9,803 nucleotides of DNA from Archaeoglobaceae archaeon. Lineage in GTDB: Archaea; Halobacteriota; Archaeoglobi; Archaeoglobales; JdFR-42. Below the pieces are notes generated by a model. It was not told where the DNA came from. It did not search any database and saw nothing but the letters and a program-made list of their open reading frames with translations. Positions 1 through 6,972 of the stretch are shown in pieces. The position numbers were made by a program, and so were the translations under genes. Where the stretch lies: contig WAJW01000120.1 of NCBI GenBank assembly GCA_015523685.1, positions 1-9,803 of the forward strand, given 5' to 3'. Numbering within the stretch: the stretch's first letter is position 1; each line of letters begins with the position of its first letter.

Positions 1-578
1 CCATAAACAAATGCTGATTTTATCAGATCATCTTCAAAAGTTTCATCGAATACTTTTCCAGGCGGATCCTCAAAGAAAGGTAGAAGTTCTTCTCCCTCTT
101 TTTTACGGCATAAGATCTCTTTATATTCCTCAAAAGATAATGGGGGATTGAAAAACATGGAATTTATAAATTCACCAAAAATCTTTTCAGCTTTTATATT
201 CAAACTCTCATATGTATTTGCATCTCGTTCAGAAATTTTCCTCATATTCTTAAGAGTATTCTCTAAACGATTGTAAAGCAGCAGAGCCTTTTTACCATTC
301 TCACTCGGTGCGACAAGTTGAACTGCAGGTTCGATGTATTTCACTCCAAATTTTTCAAGATTTAAATCTTTGAAAAAGGGTCGATTGGTTAGATCATGAT
401 GATGAATTGAATGTAGATTATATCTGGATCCGGGATAGATTTCCTCTGTACACAATCCACCTCCTGTCTCATACCTTCTCTCCAATACTATAACACTCAT
501 TCCAGCTTTTGCAAGATATCCAGCTGTTATCAATCCATTATGGCCGGCTCCAATTACTATTGCATCAAATTCAATCAC
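1..578 (-). CDS. PYROXD2/phytoene-desaturase-like FAD oxidoreductase, second copy (3' end outside window)
   Basis: N-terminal 192 codons of an FAD-dependent amine-oxidase-fold oxidoreductase of the phytoene dehydrogenase group (COG1233 type). I translated it by hand from a GTG start at 578-576. The dinucleotide-binding motif GAGHNG is at residues 10-15, the acidic residue ending beta-2 is E33, and a conserved GGG follows at 39-41. The GTG start is supported by its exact alignment with the start of the paralogue beginning at 2589 and by the upstream AGAGGTGA ribosome-binding site. It overlaps the stop of the SRPBCC gene by 4 bp (GTGA, 575-578), so translation is probably coupled. Members of this group desaturate or oxidise carotenoids, retinoids or other hydrophobic compounds; the substrate here is unknown. 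It resembles the 1054-2589 protein along its visible length, with a 26-codon block identical at the DNA level. The rest of the gene, roughly 300 codons by comparison, lies beyond the window. Confidence 0.88.
   Translation of the reverse strand, partial: MIEFDAIVIGAGHNGLITAGYLAKAGMSVIVLERRYETGGGLCTEEIYPGSRYNLHSIHHHDLTNRPFFKDLNLEKFGVKYIEPAVQLVAPSENGKKALLLYNRLENTLKNMRKISERDANTYESLNIKAEKIFGEFINSMFFNPPLSFEEYKEILCRKKEGEELLPFFEDPPGKVFDETFEDDLIKSAFVY
492..569. repeat. 78-bp perfect direct repeat, copy A
   Basis: Base-for-base identical to 2503-2580. It covers codons 4-29 of the partial FAD oxidoreductase (FDAIVIGAGHNG to GMSV). Outside it the two genes differ at many synonymous and non-synonymous sites within the next few codons. 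Confidence 0.95.
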
Positions 579-1057
579 ACCATCACCTCTTCGATATAAT
601 TATTTAAATTCTCTATAAAATTAGATTCGAGATTCTTTCTCTTCTTATTAATTAATGTCTCATATATCCTTTTGAGCCTAGTACCCATTATCTCAAATCC
701 TAAAGAATAATCAATTCTAGTCAAATTTTTAGATAAACTGTCAAACTCGACTGTTATATGAATTTTTGCTTGGGAACCTTTCTCTACTTTCTCACTGTAT
801 GTTCCTGAATATATCAAACCTTCTGCTACTATTCTTCTTTTGGGATTTTTCTCCAGAATTGAAAACTTACCTGTACCCTGAATCATCATTACCCCCATCT
901 TTACACCGATCGTTGCTCTGACACTATTTTCGTCTATGGGTTCTAATTCTAATTTATCAAACGGCAATAGAGATGATAATTTCTCAATATTTGAAAATAA
1001 TTCCCATAATGTATCTATATCCGATTCTACTATCTCAGAATTTTCTATTCTTTTCAT
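575..1057 (-). CDS. CoxG-like SRPBCC (START/Bet v1 fold) protein
   Basis: A 160-residue protein resembling the CoxG family (carbon monoxide dehydrogenase subunit G, SRPBCC superfamily). The family pattern is visible: an N-terminal strand followed by a DTLWELFSNIEKL helix (residues 16-28), an LLP turn at 30-32, an LEPIDENS segment, a VKMG...GTG region at 52-63, then further strands and a long basic C-terminal helix. Such proteins form a deep hydrophobic cavity; CoxG itself works with Mo-type CO dehydrogenase, but no coxSML-type genes are visible here. The start at ATG 1057-1055 is chosen because it begins the conserved fold and overlaps the upstream stop by 4 bp (ATGA). A longer reading up to 1150 would only add residues that overlap the upstream gene. 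It lies between two FAD oxidoreductases, overlapping both by 4 bp, so a role in presenting or binding their hydrophobic substrate is a reasonable inference. Confidence 0.82.
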   Translation of the reverse strand: MKRIENSEIVESDIDTLWELFSNIEKLSSLLPFDKLELEPIDENSVRATIGVKMGVMMIQGTGKFSILEKNPKRRIVAEGLIYSGTYSEKVEKGSQAKIHITVEFDSLSKNLTRIDYSLGFEIMGTRLKRIYETLINKKRKNLESNFIENLNNYIEEVMV

Positions 1058-2589
1058 AATTCTACACCCAAGTCTTCTAATATAGTCATAGCTGCTATAT
1101 ACCCTGGACCACCTGTTATACCACCACCTGGATGGCAACATGAGCCACATAAATAAAATTTTTTAATAGGGGTTTTGTATCTTGATAATTCTGGAGTGGG
1201 TCTAAAGAATTCCATTTGATCTTGTGTTATACGACCCATAAAAGCAGATCCATTTACCATATTGGATAATCTTCTTTCAATATCCAAAGGGGATACACCT
1301 GCCTTACCAAGGATATTTTTTTCCAGGTTCGGAGCGAATTCACTCCATTTCTCAATACACATCTCTATGAATTCTTCTTTATAATCATCCCAACTACCTT
1401 TTTTTAGTTTATATGGGACTGGTATGGCAGCTACTGCTGTATGCTTACTAAGAAGCGCTTGAGTCTTATCCCAAAGAGTTGGAGTACTGCAGTAAAGAAT
1501 AGGGTCTTTGACTTTGCCTTTTCTAATTTGTAAGAACTGATCTATGATCTTTTCAGGAGTTTCGGAATTTAGTATTATATGGAAAGCGTCGTTTACATCA
1601 GGTATGTATTTAGGAGGTTCATTTAAAGCCAAATGAATAGTAAAAATGGAGAAATCATCACTTTTATAGTTTTTAATTTGTTGTATCAAATTCTCATCTA
1701 AATACTCTTCCCCTATAAGTTCTAAAAACGTTTGTTTAAGATCAATAGAACTTGCAACAACTTTTTTTGCTATATATTTTGTTCCATCTGCAACCTCTAC
1801 TCCTGTAGCTGCACCATTTTTAATCAATATTTTTCTAACGGCTCTATTTGCCAACACAACTCCTCCGCTTGCTTTAAGACTCCTCCATAATGCATGAGCT
1901 AAAGTATGTGAGCCTCCGATTACCAATTGCCTTCTCTCTACCTGAGAAATAGACAAAATTGCCATAGATCCCAGTCCATGGTATTCTGGAAGGACCCATC
2001 TTGGGTATATTAAATCATGTAGGATCTCAGCCTTTAGCTCCTCACATTCAAATAGATCATCTACAACTTCTAACGGAGAAGATCGATCCAATTCAAGGAA
2101 TGTTCTTCCTTCTGGAGTTCCTTCCAATGCTGCATATCTTTCTGAAGGTGTTACAGGAGGTGAATAGATTGCTGGGATTATTATAGTTTCCATATATTCC
2201 GCGTAATCTTCCTGTACTTTTCTGTATGTTTTGGCGTCTTTTTCCGAAAATTTTGCTATAGATTTCTGAGTTTTGTCAATATTTTCATAAATCTTAAGTG
2301 CTTTATCACCTGATACCAATCCTGCTTGAGTTTCAGGACATATATATCGAGCACCATGTTTTTCTAATTCTAAATCTTTATAGGCTGGCATATGATCTGC
2401 CAATATATGATAGTATGAATGGAGATTATGCAAAAAACCTGGAAGTGTAATCTGTTCGGTACACAATCCACCACCGGCTTCGTATCTTTTCTCTATGACT
2501 GCAACACTCATTCCAGCTTTTGCAAGATATCCAGCTGTTATCAATCCATTATGGCCGGCTCCAATTACTATTGCATCAAACTCAGTCAT
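1054..2589 (-). CDS. PYROXD2/phytoene-desaturase-like FAD oxidoreductase, first copy
   Basis: A complete 511-residue FAD-dependent oxidoreductase, normal length for the phytoene dehydrogenase/PYROXD2 group. It has the N-terminal FAD motif GAGHNG at 10-15, an acidic residue E33 after beta-2, GGG at 39-41, and a C-terminal FAD-binding segment with CGSCCHPGGGITGGPG at about 481-496. The start at ATG 2589-2587 is preferred over an in-frame ATG 66 bp upstream: it places the Rossmann motif at the usual distance, matches the paralogue, and has a GGTG-type ribosome-binding site about 7 nt before it. Its stop overlaps the SRPBCC start (ATGA, 1054-1057). It is the head of the FAD-SRPBCC-FAD cluster, with a TATATAT box at 2620-2626. 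No transmembrane segment or signal peptide is evident. Substrate unknown; oxidation or desaturation of an isoprenoid or other lipid is possible. The general fold assignment is firm, any specific reaction is not. Confidence 0.9.
   Translation of the reverse strand: MTEFDAIVIGAGHNGLITAGYLAKAGMSVAVIEKRYEAGGGLCTEQITLPGFLHNLHSYYHILADHMPAYKDLELEKHGARYICPETQAGLVSGDKALKIYENIDKTQKSIAKFSEKDAKTYRKVQEDYAEYMETIIIPAIYSPPVTPSERYAALEGTPEGRTFLELDRSSPLEVVDDLFECEELKAEILHDLIYPRWVLPEYHGLGSMAILSISQVERRQLVIGGSHTLAHALWRSLKASGGVVLANRAVRKILIKNGAATGVEVADGTKYIAKKVVASSIDLKQTFLELIGEEYLDENLIQQIKNYKSDDFSIFTIHLALNEPPKYIPDVNDAFHIILNSETPEKIIDQFLQIRKGKVKDPILYCSTPTLWDKTQALLSKHTAVAAIPVPYKLKKGSWDDYKEEFIEMCIEKWSEFAPNLEKNILGKAGVSPLDIERRLSNMVNGSAFMGRITQDQMEFFRPTPELSRYKTPIKKFYLCGSCCHPGGGITGGPGYIAAMTILEDLGVEL
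2503..2580. repeat. 78-bp perfect direct repeat, copy B
   Basis: Second copy of the 492-569 repeat, in the same orientation and the same codon phase, covering codons 4-29 of the complete FAD oxidoreductase. The copies are 2,011 bp apart, so recombination between them would delete the first FAD gene and the SRPBCC gene and leave one chimeric gene. Confidence 0.95.
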
Positions 2590-2619
2590 ATTGCCACACC
2601 AATAAATACTGAGCTTGAA

Positions 2620-2626
2620 CATATAT
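2620..2626 (-). promoter_or_regulatory. TATA-like box before the FAD-SRPBCC-FAD cluster
   Basis: On the minus strand an AT-rich AGATATATG run sits about 31-37 nt before the ATG at 2589. An archaeal start site about 26 nt downstream would fall near 2598, giving a leader of roughly 9 nt that still carries the GGTG element. It is the best-placed box in the 145-bp spacer, but AT-rich sequence makes chance matches common. Confidence 0.3.
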
Positions 2627-2734
2627 CTTTTATTAACCTTGTCATTGTTTAACATAGTAAAATTATTACGTCTTTTCGGGTTCTCTCATCTCTCCTGTAA
2701 CCTTAAATTGATGAAACTTTCAATTAAAACACTT

Positions 2735-3757
2735 TCATAGCATTGTCAAAACAACTCTTATTGGATCGCCAATCTGTTCTTCCAGGATTCTTATACCTTC
2801 ATTTATATCTTCAAGATGAAATTTATGTGTTATAATTCTACCTGGGTCGATCATTCCTTTTTCTGCAAGTTCAATAAGCTTTATTAAATCGGATCTTAGA
2901 CTCCATCTGGATCCGATGATCTCTATTTCTTTTCCCATTAAGTAATATGGCTCTAAACTAAAGCTTTTTGTTGTATAACCAACTATGACAACCCTTCCTC
3001 CAAGCTTAACAGATTGAATCGCTTGCTCCATTGTTACTGGAGACCCTACCAGTTCAATGGCAACATCGGCTCCTTTTCCTGTAAGTTCTTTGATTTTTCG
3101 AACAACATCCACTTTTCTTGGATTTATTCCCTCAGAAATGCCAAATTCTTCTGCAATCTCAAGCTTTCTTTCTGAAATTTCCACAGCAATAATTTCAACA
3201 TTAAGCAAGTTTAAGATTTGCAAAGCAGACATTCCAAGTCCACCCAGTCCAAAAATCACAACTGTGTCTCCCATTTTTATGTTTGCCCTGTTTATCGCAT
3301 GAAAAGGAGTTGCGAGAGCATCAGTTAAGATGCCTCCTTCCTCAAAACTTATTGAATTGCCAAGTTTAAAGACATTATTCTGGGGGATCTTTATATATTC
3401 TGCAAAGGCTCCGTCAACATCTTTTCCAATGCTTCTGGCATTAATACATAAATTTTCTCTACCCTGCAAGCAGTAGGAACAGCGATTACATGTGAGCAAT
3501 GGATATAAAACCACTCTATCCCCTATACCAAAATCTGTCACATTATCTCCTTTTTCAACAATTATACCAGAGGCTTCATGTCCTGGAACGATAGGCCATT
3601 TTGAGGGTTTTCTCTCTCCCTTAACCAAATAAACATCTCCATGGCAGATTCCGCAGGCCTTGACTTGGACCAGAACCTCGTCAGAACTTATTTCTGGAAT
3701 ATCGATATCCTTTATCTCAAGAGGTGAATTTGGTTCATGAAGCAATGCTGCCCTCAT
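2735..3757 (-). CDS. Zinc-dependent medium-chain alcohol dehydrogenase
   Basis: A 340-residue MDR-family dehydrogenase, typical length. GroES-like N-terminal domain: CGIC with the catalytic zinc ligand C38, GHE at 59-61 (H60 ligand), and the structural zinc lobe C90, C93, C96, C104. The third catalytic ligand position is aspartate (D146, in TDALATP) instead of cysteine, as in some bacterial and archaeal secondary alcohol dehydrogenases. The Rossmann domain has GLGGLG at 170-175, and an acidic residue at the end of beta-2 (E193, in AVEIS) points to NAD rather than NADP. The second of two nearby ATGs (3757) is chosen because AAAGGA lies 7 nt before it and MRAALLHEP is the standard family start; the ATG at 3763 would add two residues. 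It oxidises an alcohol or reduces a ketone or aldehyde; the substrate cannot be read from sequence. It follows the acx operon after 157 bp and probably has its own promoter. Confidence 0.92.
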   Translation of the reverse strand: MRAALLHEPNSPLEIKDIDIPEISSDEVLVQVKACGICHGDVYLVKGERKPSKWPIVPGHEASGIIVEKGDNVTDFGIGDRVVLYPLLTCNRCSYCLQGRENLCINARSIGKDVDGAFAEYIKIPQNNVFKLGNSISFEEGGILTDALATPFHAINRANIKMGDTVVIFGLGGLGMSALQILNLLNVEIIAVEISERKLEIAEEFGISEGINPRKVDVVRKIKELTGKGADVAIELVGSPVTMEQAIQSVKLGGRVVIVGYTTKSFSLEPYYLMGKEIEIIGSRWSLRSDLIKLIELAEKGMIDPGRIITHKFHLEDINEGIRILEEQIGDPIRVVLTML

Positions 3758-3781
3758 ATACATATCCTTTTAATTTTTCAT

Positions 3782-3790
3782 GTATAAATG
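3782..3790 (-). promoter_or_regulatory. TATA-like box before the alcohol dehydrogenase
   Basis: The minus strand reads CATTTATAC here, centred about 27-29 nt before the start codon at 3757. That is the usual archaeal distance to a start site, implying a leaderless or very short-leader transcript. A second TATA-like TTTAAATTAT lies further upstream at about 3824-3833. Moderate-to-weak evidence. Confidence 0.35.
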
Positions 3791-3826
3791 TTATTAAACA
3801 CAACTCTGTTTATTTTGGAGATGATA

Positions 3827-3868
3827 ATTTAAAAAAATGAAATAACTATAAGACTGATTTAAAAAATG
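3827..3868 (-). terminator. Tandem oligo-T tracts after the acx-cupin operon
   Basis: The minus strand carries two T-runs of 7 and 6 (3831-3837 and 3861-3866), each inside a near-identical 12-13 nt unit (plus strand ATTTAAAAAA(A)TG at 3827 and 3857, exactly 30 bp apart). Archaeal transcription commonly ends in such U-tracts without a hairpin. They lie 53-96 bp beyond the cupin stop and before the dehydrogenase gene. The same T/A-rich units could also act as TATA boxes for the dehydrogenase. Confidence 0.4.
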
Positions 3869-3920
3869 GTTCACACTAGAAAGAATATGATTAAATCATG
3901 GGTGAATGAAGTATATTAAA

Positions 3921-4244
3921 TCAGAACCGTGGGGGATTGTGTACAACAATAGCTTTGACTTTGTTTTTGGCTAGATTGAATGCACTATGGTTCAACCCTT
4001 TAGGTACATAGATGTGATCTCCCTGTGTTGCCTTAACCTTTCTCTCACCCAGATGAAACTCAAGTTCTCCAGAGAGAATATAAAAAGCTTCATCCTCTTC
4101 ATGTTTATGTAGTGGAGCTTCGGTTCCAGAGTCCATCTCTAATATACATAAATCAAAATTTGCTCCATCCTCTTTTGAAATCAGGATTTTTATTCTAATC
4201 CCGTCGTAGAGTTCAATGTATTCCGATTTATTCTCCCTATTCAT
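3921..4244 (-). CDS. Single-domain cupin protein
   Basis: A 107-residue small cupin (Cupin_2 type). Both cupin motifs are intact: motif 1 with H46, H48 and E52 followed by G59, and motif 2 GDHIYVPKGLNHSAFN (75-90) with H86. These four side chains form a normal metal site, so a metal-binding beta-barrel is expected; catalysis is not established. The start ATG at 4244-4242 overlaps the end of acxC by 8 bp, and no strong ribosome-binding site is visible, so it is probably translated by coupling to acxC. As the last gene of the acx operon it may assist the carboxylase or act on its product. An enzymatic role such as an isomerase or dioxygenase, or a small-molecule sensor role, is equally possible. 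Confidence 0.88.
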   Translation of the reverse strand: MNRENKSEYIELYDGIRIKILISKEDGANFDLCILEMDSGTEAPLHKHEEDEAFYILSGELEFHLGERKVKATQGDHIYVPKGLNHSAFNLAKNKVKAIVVHNPPRF

Positions 4245-4776
4245 TTTTGGCCCAGCTTTCTGTCACTTCTGAACTTAAATCCTTAAATTCCGGTACATTT
4301 TCGAGAGTTTTATTCAGCCATTCCTGAAAGAATGCCTTTATATCTGGCAGAAAATCGAAATTTATTGGATAACCAGGAATTAATGCCTCTGTCCACAGTA
4401 ATGTAGCACAATTGGGGCAATAAAATTCCCTTAGTTCTGACCATTCAGGAGTTAGAGGCTCTGGATATAGTTCTTCCAGCTCATTACGATCCCTTACAAA
4501 TATTAATGCTTTTAACTTCCAGTTTTCCCTATAATCTCCAAATTCATGTCCACACGAGCATTTTACAACATAATTGTTCTCTTTTTTTATGATGTACAGA
4601 TGTTCATGTATTCTCATCAATATTTCATCGTCCCAGTCAACATGCTGTTTAAGCGCTTTGATGTATTTATCAAATCTGTCCGGATCTTTGGGCTCCATTT
4701 GCATTTTTTGTATCTCTGAAATTGGCAATTCTCCTTTCAGCAATTTTTCTATAACCTCTGAAGAATATTCCACCAT
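4237..4776 (-). CDS. acxC: Acetone carboxylase gamma subunit-like protein
   Basis: A 179-residue protein matching the acetone carboxylase small subunit (Acetone_carb_G family), close to the roughly 20 kDa size of that subunit. A four-cysteine zinc-ribbon-like pattern is visible: C73-x-C75-G-H77, then C120-P-N-C123, separated by the family-like segment EFGDYRENWKLKAL and a LYPEPLTPEW stretch. A cysteine-poor helical N-terminus and a FLPDIKAFFQEWL helix flank it. In the known enzyme the gamma subunit is part of an (alpha-beta-gamma)2 complex. The start at 4776 lies 5 bp after the acxB stop, with a GGGGTGAT ribosome-binding site that itself contains that stop. Its presence is the main reason to call this operon an acetone-carboxylase type and not a hydantoinase or oxoprolinase, which lack such a subunit. 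Confidence 0.9.
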   Translation of the reverse strand: MVEYSSEVIEKLLKGELPISEIQKMQMEPKDPDRFDKYIKALKQHVDWDDEILMRIHEHLYIIKKENNYVVKCSCGHEFGDYRENWKLKALIFVRDRNELEELYPEPLTPEWSELREFYCPNCATLLWTEALIPGYPINFDFLPDIKAFFQEWLNKTLENVPEFKDLSSEVTESWAKNE

Positions 4777-4781
4777 TTATA

Positions 4782-6965
4782 TCACCCCATGATATCTTTT
4801 TCAGATATTTGCCAGAATTTTGTAAATTCATCTCTGAATTTCTCGGAAAATTCAATACACTCCTTGTACATCTCTATTGCATAAGGGGGTAATTTACCCT
4901 CTTTAATCTTTTTTCTTTCCTCCATCCACCATTCCTTTACTGGCCTACCTCTCTTTTTCCTATTTTCGCGAATTTTACTTCTCATTTCAACGGTCTCATC
5001 TGGATTTACTGAATAAACCCCTTTTGATTCATCATATTCTAAAACAACCCCATATACATTTTTAGCAACTTCTTCAGTAATGATTCCATTGTTTACATCC
5101 TCTGCCACCTTTTCTGGATCTCTTTCAATAGGATCTCCATATCCAACTCCTCCCCCGTATATGATACCAAAAATGGACCTATCTTGGGCCATTCTAGAAT
5201 TTGCAAATCCTTTTCTAACTTCTATTTCTTCATCAAGCCCCTTGTTTTTAGTGTGTTCAAATAGTTCGACAATCCCTGGGTAGATTTCGCCATTGGAAAT
5301 CTTTTCAAATATCTCTGGATTTCTAATTATAAAAAAGGACCAGCTGGGCGCCGGATATCCGCCCATAAGCCCAAATGGTTGATATGAGATCATACCAGAA
5401 AAAGACCCACTCGCAACAATTGTAAAGACTGTTGGCTTCCAGGAAACCCATAAAGATCCCCAAGCAGGCCCTCCAATAAACTTTCCGTGTCCGCATGAAT
5501 TTCTAATAACCCCTCTATAGAGGTAAGATGCGGTATTGAGAACAATCTCCCATATCTCAGCATTTCCAGTATCTGTCTCAGGCATCCAAGGAGCAGCTGC
5601 AGCAACCAATCCATCCTCTATTGGTCTTGCTCCCTGTGCACAGGCAGAAAATTCAAAATTCGTGAATCCGAAAGAGGTTCCAAATCTTGTTATCCCTCCA
5701 CCCTCTAATGAAGCCCAATTGGCTCCAATCTCAATACATTCTTCAATGTATCCTCTCGCAAACTGAGCAAGGTAGATTGCCAGTGAAGACATTGAAATCT
5801 CCCCCGTTAAAATAACCCAAGGAATCCCATCCCCAGCATATGGATAGTCCGGATTTGTTATGGATCCAATTGGCCTAATTAGTTCTGTTTGAAGTTTTCC
5901 ACCAGAGGTCACCCTTCCATCGTAAAGGAGAGTTTCAATCAAACTTAACCAAAGAGCGCTTTCGAGAGCTCCCGGATACATGTTGAACGAATGCCAACCC
6001 CACCTGCTCGCTCCCTCATAGCTAAATATTATCTTAGCTTCCGGAGTTATCTCAATCTCCAGAGGAAGGTGAATTATGTAATCCCTGTCTGCGTGGGGTG
6101 GAACTCCTTCTCCTTTATACAATACAGGGCAAAAATGCGGTATCCTGTACTTTCCGGGAACTAACTGCCTCTTTATTCTGGCTTCCATATCTCTTCTACC
6201 CTCTTCTATCAATTCCCTCAGTGCTTGCTTAAAGTAATCCACTCCAAATTCCTCTATAATCTCCTTTATTCTCTCTTTTATGATCAAACATCCAGATAAT
6301 TTAGCTCTTTCATCCAATATCCATAAATCTGGAGCTCTGCTATTTCTCCTTAACCTCCTTATAAACCATGGATAAAATTGATTTTTTTCACCCACTCTTT
6401 CAACACTTATTCTCTCACCACAGGTAAATGACTCGACAGCAAAGGGATTGAAGGATCCTGGGGTCCCTCCACCAATCTCAAGTTCATGAGATATTGAGCC
6501 AACCCAACAAATCAGTTCTCCCTCATGAAATACTGGCACAATTAATCTTGAATCTGCAGGGTGTGCACCCCCTGTATAGGGGTCATTGTCAACAAATATA
6601 TCTCCATCTCTTATTCCAACAGTTTCCTCATAGTTTTCTCTTATAATTGTCTTTATAACGTTCTCTACAACTGTAACATGTGCCATTAAACCAAGGCTAA
6701 TTGCAGCTGCCTCACCTTCCGGAGCATGAACAAGAAATAATAGTTCTCCAAGTTCCCTTGTTCCTGGAGATGCACATGCAAATTTTACCCTCTCTCTCGC
6801 CTCTAAAGTTGCATTGAGCAGTCTATAATAGAACCTTTCATATTTGAAAAAATCATCCTCTCTTAATTTAAGTTCTTCTATGCCGTAGTAATAGCCACTT
6901 TCAGACTTTGCTTCATATTCATCTAACATTTCTCTCAAACTCTTTCCGTTCCACCCTATTCCCAT
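4782..6965 (-). CDS. acxB: Acetone carboxylase alpha subunit-like protein (HyuB family)
   Basis: A 727-residue HyuB/oxoprolinase-type protein that resembles the alpha subunit of acetone carboxylase more than ordinary hydantoinase B. Visible landmarks: a LELREDD-like N-terminal segment (32-38), DNDPYTGGAHPAD (126-138), whose HPxD is a likely metal-site element, GASRWGWHSFN (318-328), GLMGGYPAP (532-540), GGGVGYGDPIERDP (604-617) and VYGVVLEYD (637-645). It is about 50 residues shorter than my recollection of the Xanthobacter subunit, mostly at the C-terminal tail. In the known enzyme, ATP activates bicarbonate and the ketone on beta, and the metal-bearing alpha subunit is involved in forming acetoacetate. 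The start at 6965 follows a strong GGGGAGGTG ribosome-binding site that overlaps the acxA stop. Acetophenone or another ketone cannot be excluded as substrate. Confidence 0.9.
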   Translation of the reverse strand: MGIGWNGKSLREMLDEYEAKSESGYYYGIEELKLREDDFFKYERFYYRLLNATLEARERVKFACASPGTRELGELLFLVHAPEGEAAAISLGLMAHVTVVENVIKTIIRENYEETVGIRDGDIFVDNDPYTGGAHPADSRLIVPVFHEGELICWVGSISHELEIGGGTPGSFNPFAVESFTCGERISVERVGEKNQFYPWFIRRLRRNSRAPDLWILDERAKLSGCLIIKERIKEIIEEFGVDYFKQALRELIEEGRRDMEARIKRQLVPGKYRIPHFCPVLYKGEGVPPHADRDYIIHLPLEIEITPEAKIIFSYEGASRWGWHSFNMYPGALESALWLSLIETLLYDGRVTSGGKLQTELIRPIGSITNPDYPYAGDGIPWVILTGEISMSSLAIYLAQFARGYIEECIEIGANWASLEGGGITRFGTSFGFTNFEFSACAQGARPIEDGLVAAAAPWMPETDTGNAEIWEIVLNTASYLYRGVIRNSCGHGKFIGGPAWGSLWVSWKPTVFTIVASGSFSGMISYQPFGLMGGYPAPSWSFFIIRNPEIFEKISNGEIYPGIVELFEHTKNKGLDEEIEVRKGFANSRMAQDRSIFGIIYGGGVGYGDPIERDPEKVAEDVNNGIITEEVAKNVYGVVLEYDESKGVYSVNPDETVEMRSKIRENRKKRGRPVKEWWMEERKKIKEGKLPPYAIEMYKECIEFSEKFRDEFTKFWQISEKDIMG

Positions 6966-6972
6966 AAATCAT

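Noticed and set aside
1058..1150. N-terminal extension of the SRPBCC protein to an ATG at 1150
   Set aside because: It would overlap the upstream FAD gene by almost 100 bp, the residues look like frame-shadow sequence, and the ATG at 1057 has both the conserved fold start and an ATGA overlap.
2590..2655. 22-residue extension of the complete FAD oxidoreductase
   Set aside because: It has no family similarity, the paralogue starts exactly at the equivalent of 2589, and the region looks like a promoter and leader.
2706..2725. AATTGA...TCAATT inverted repeat after the dehydrogenase as a hairpin terminator
   Set aside because: The stem is only six AT-rich pairs with an 8-nt loop, too weak to call; it may be chance in an AT-rich spacer.
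5390..5766. Open frames of 74-76 codons on both strands inside acxB
   Set aside because: They lie wholly inside a strongly supported gene with many conserved motifs and show no recognisable domain of their own.
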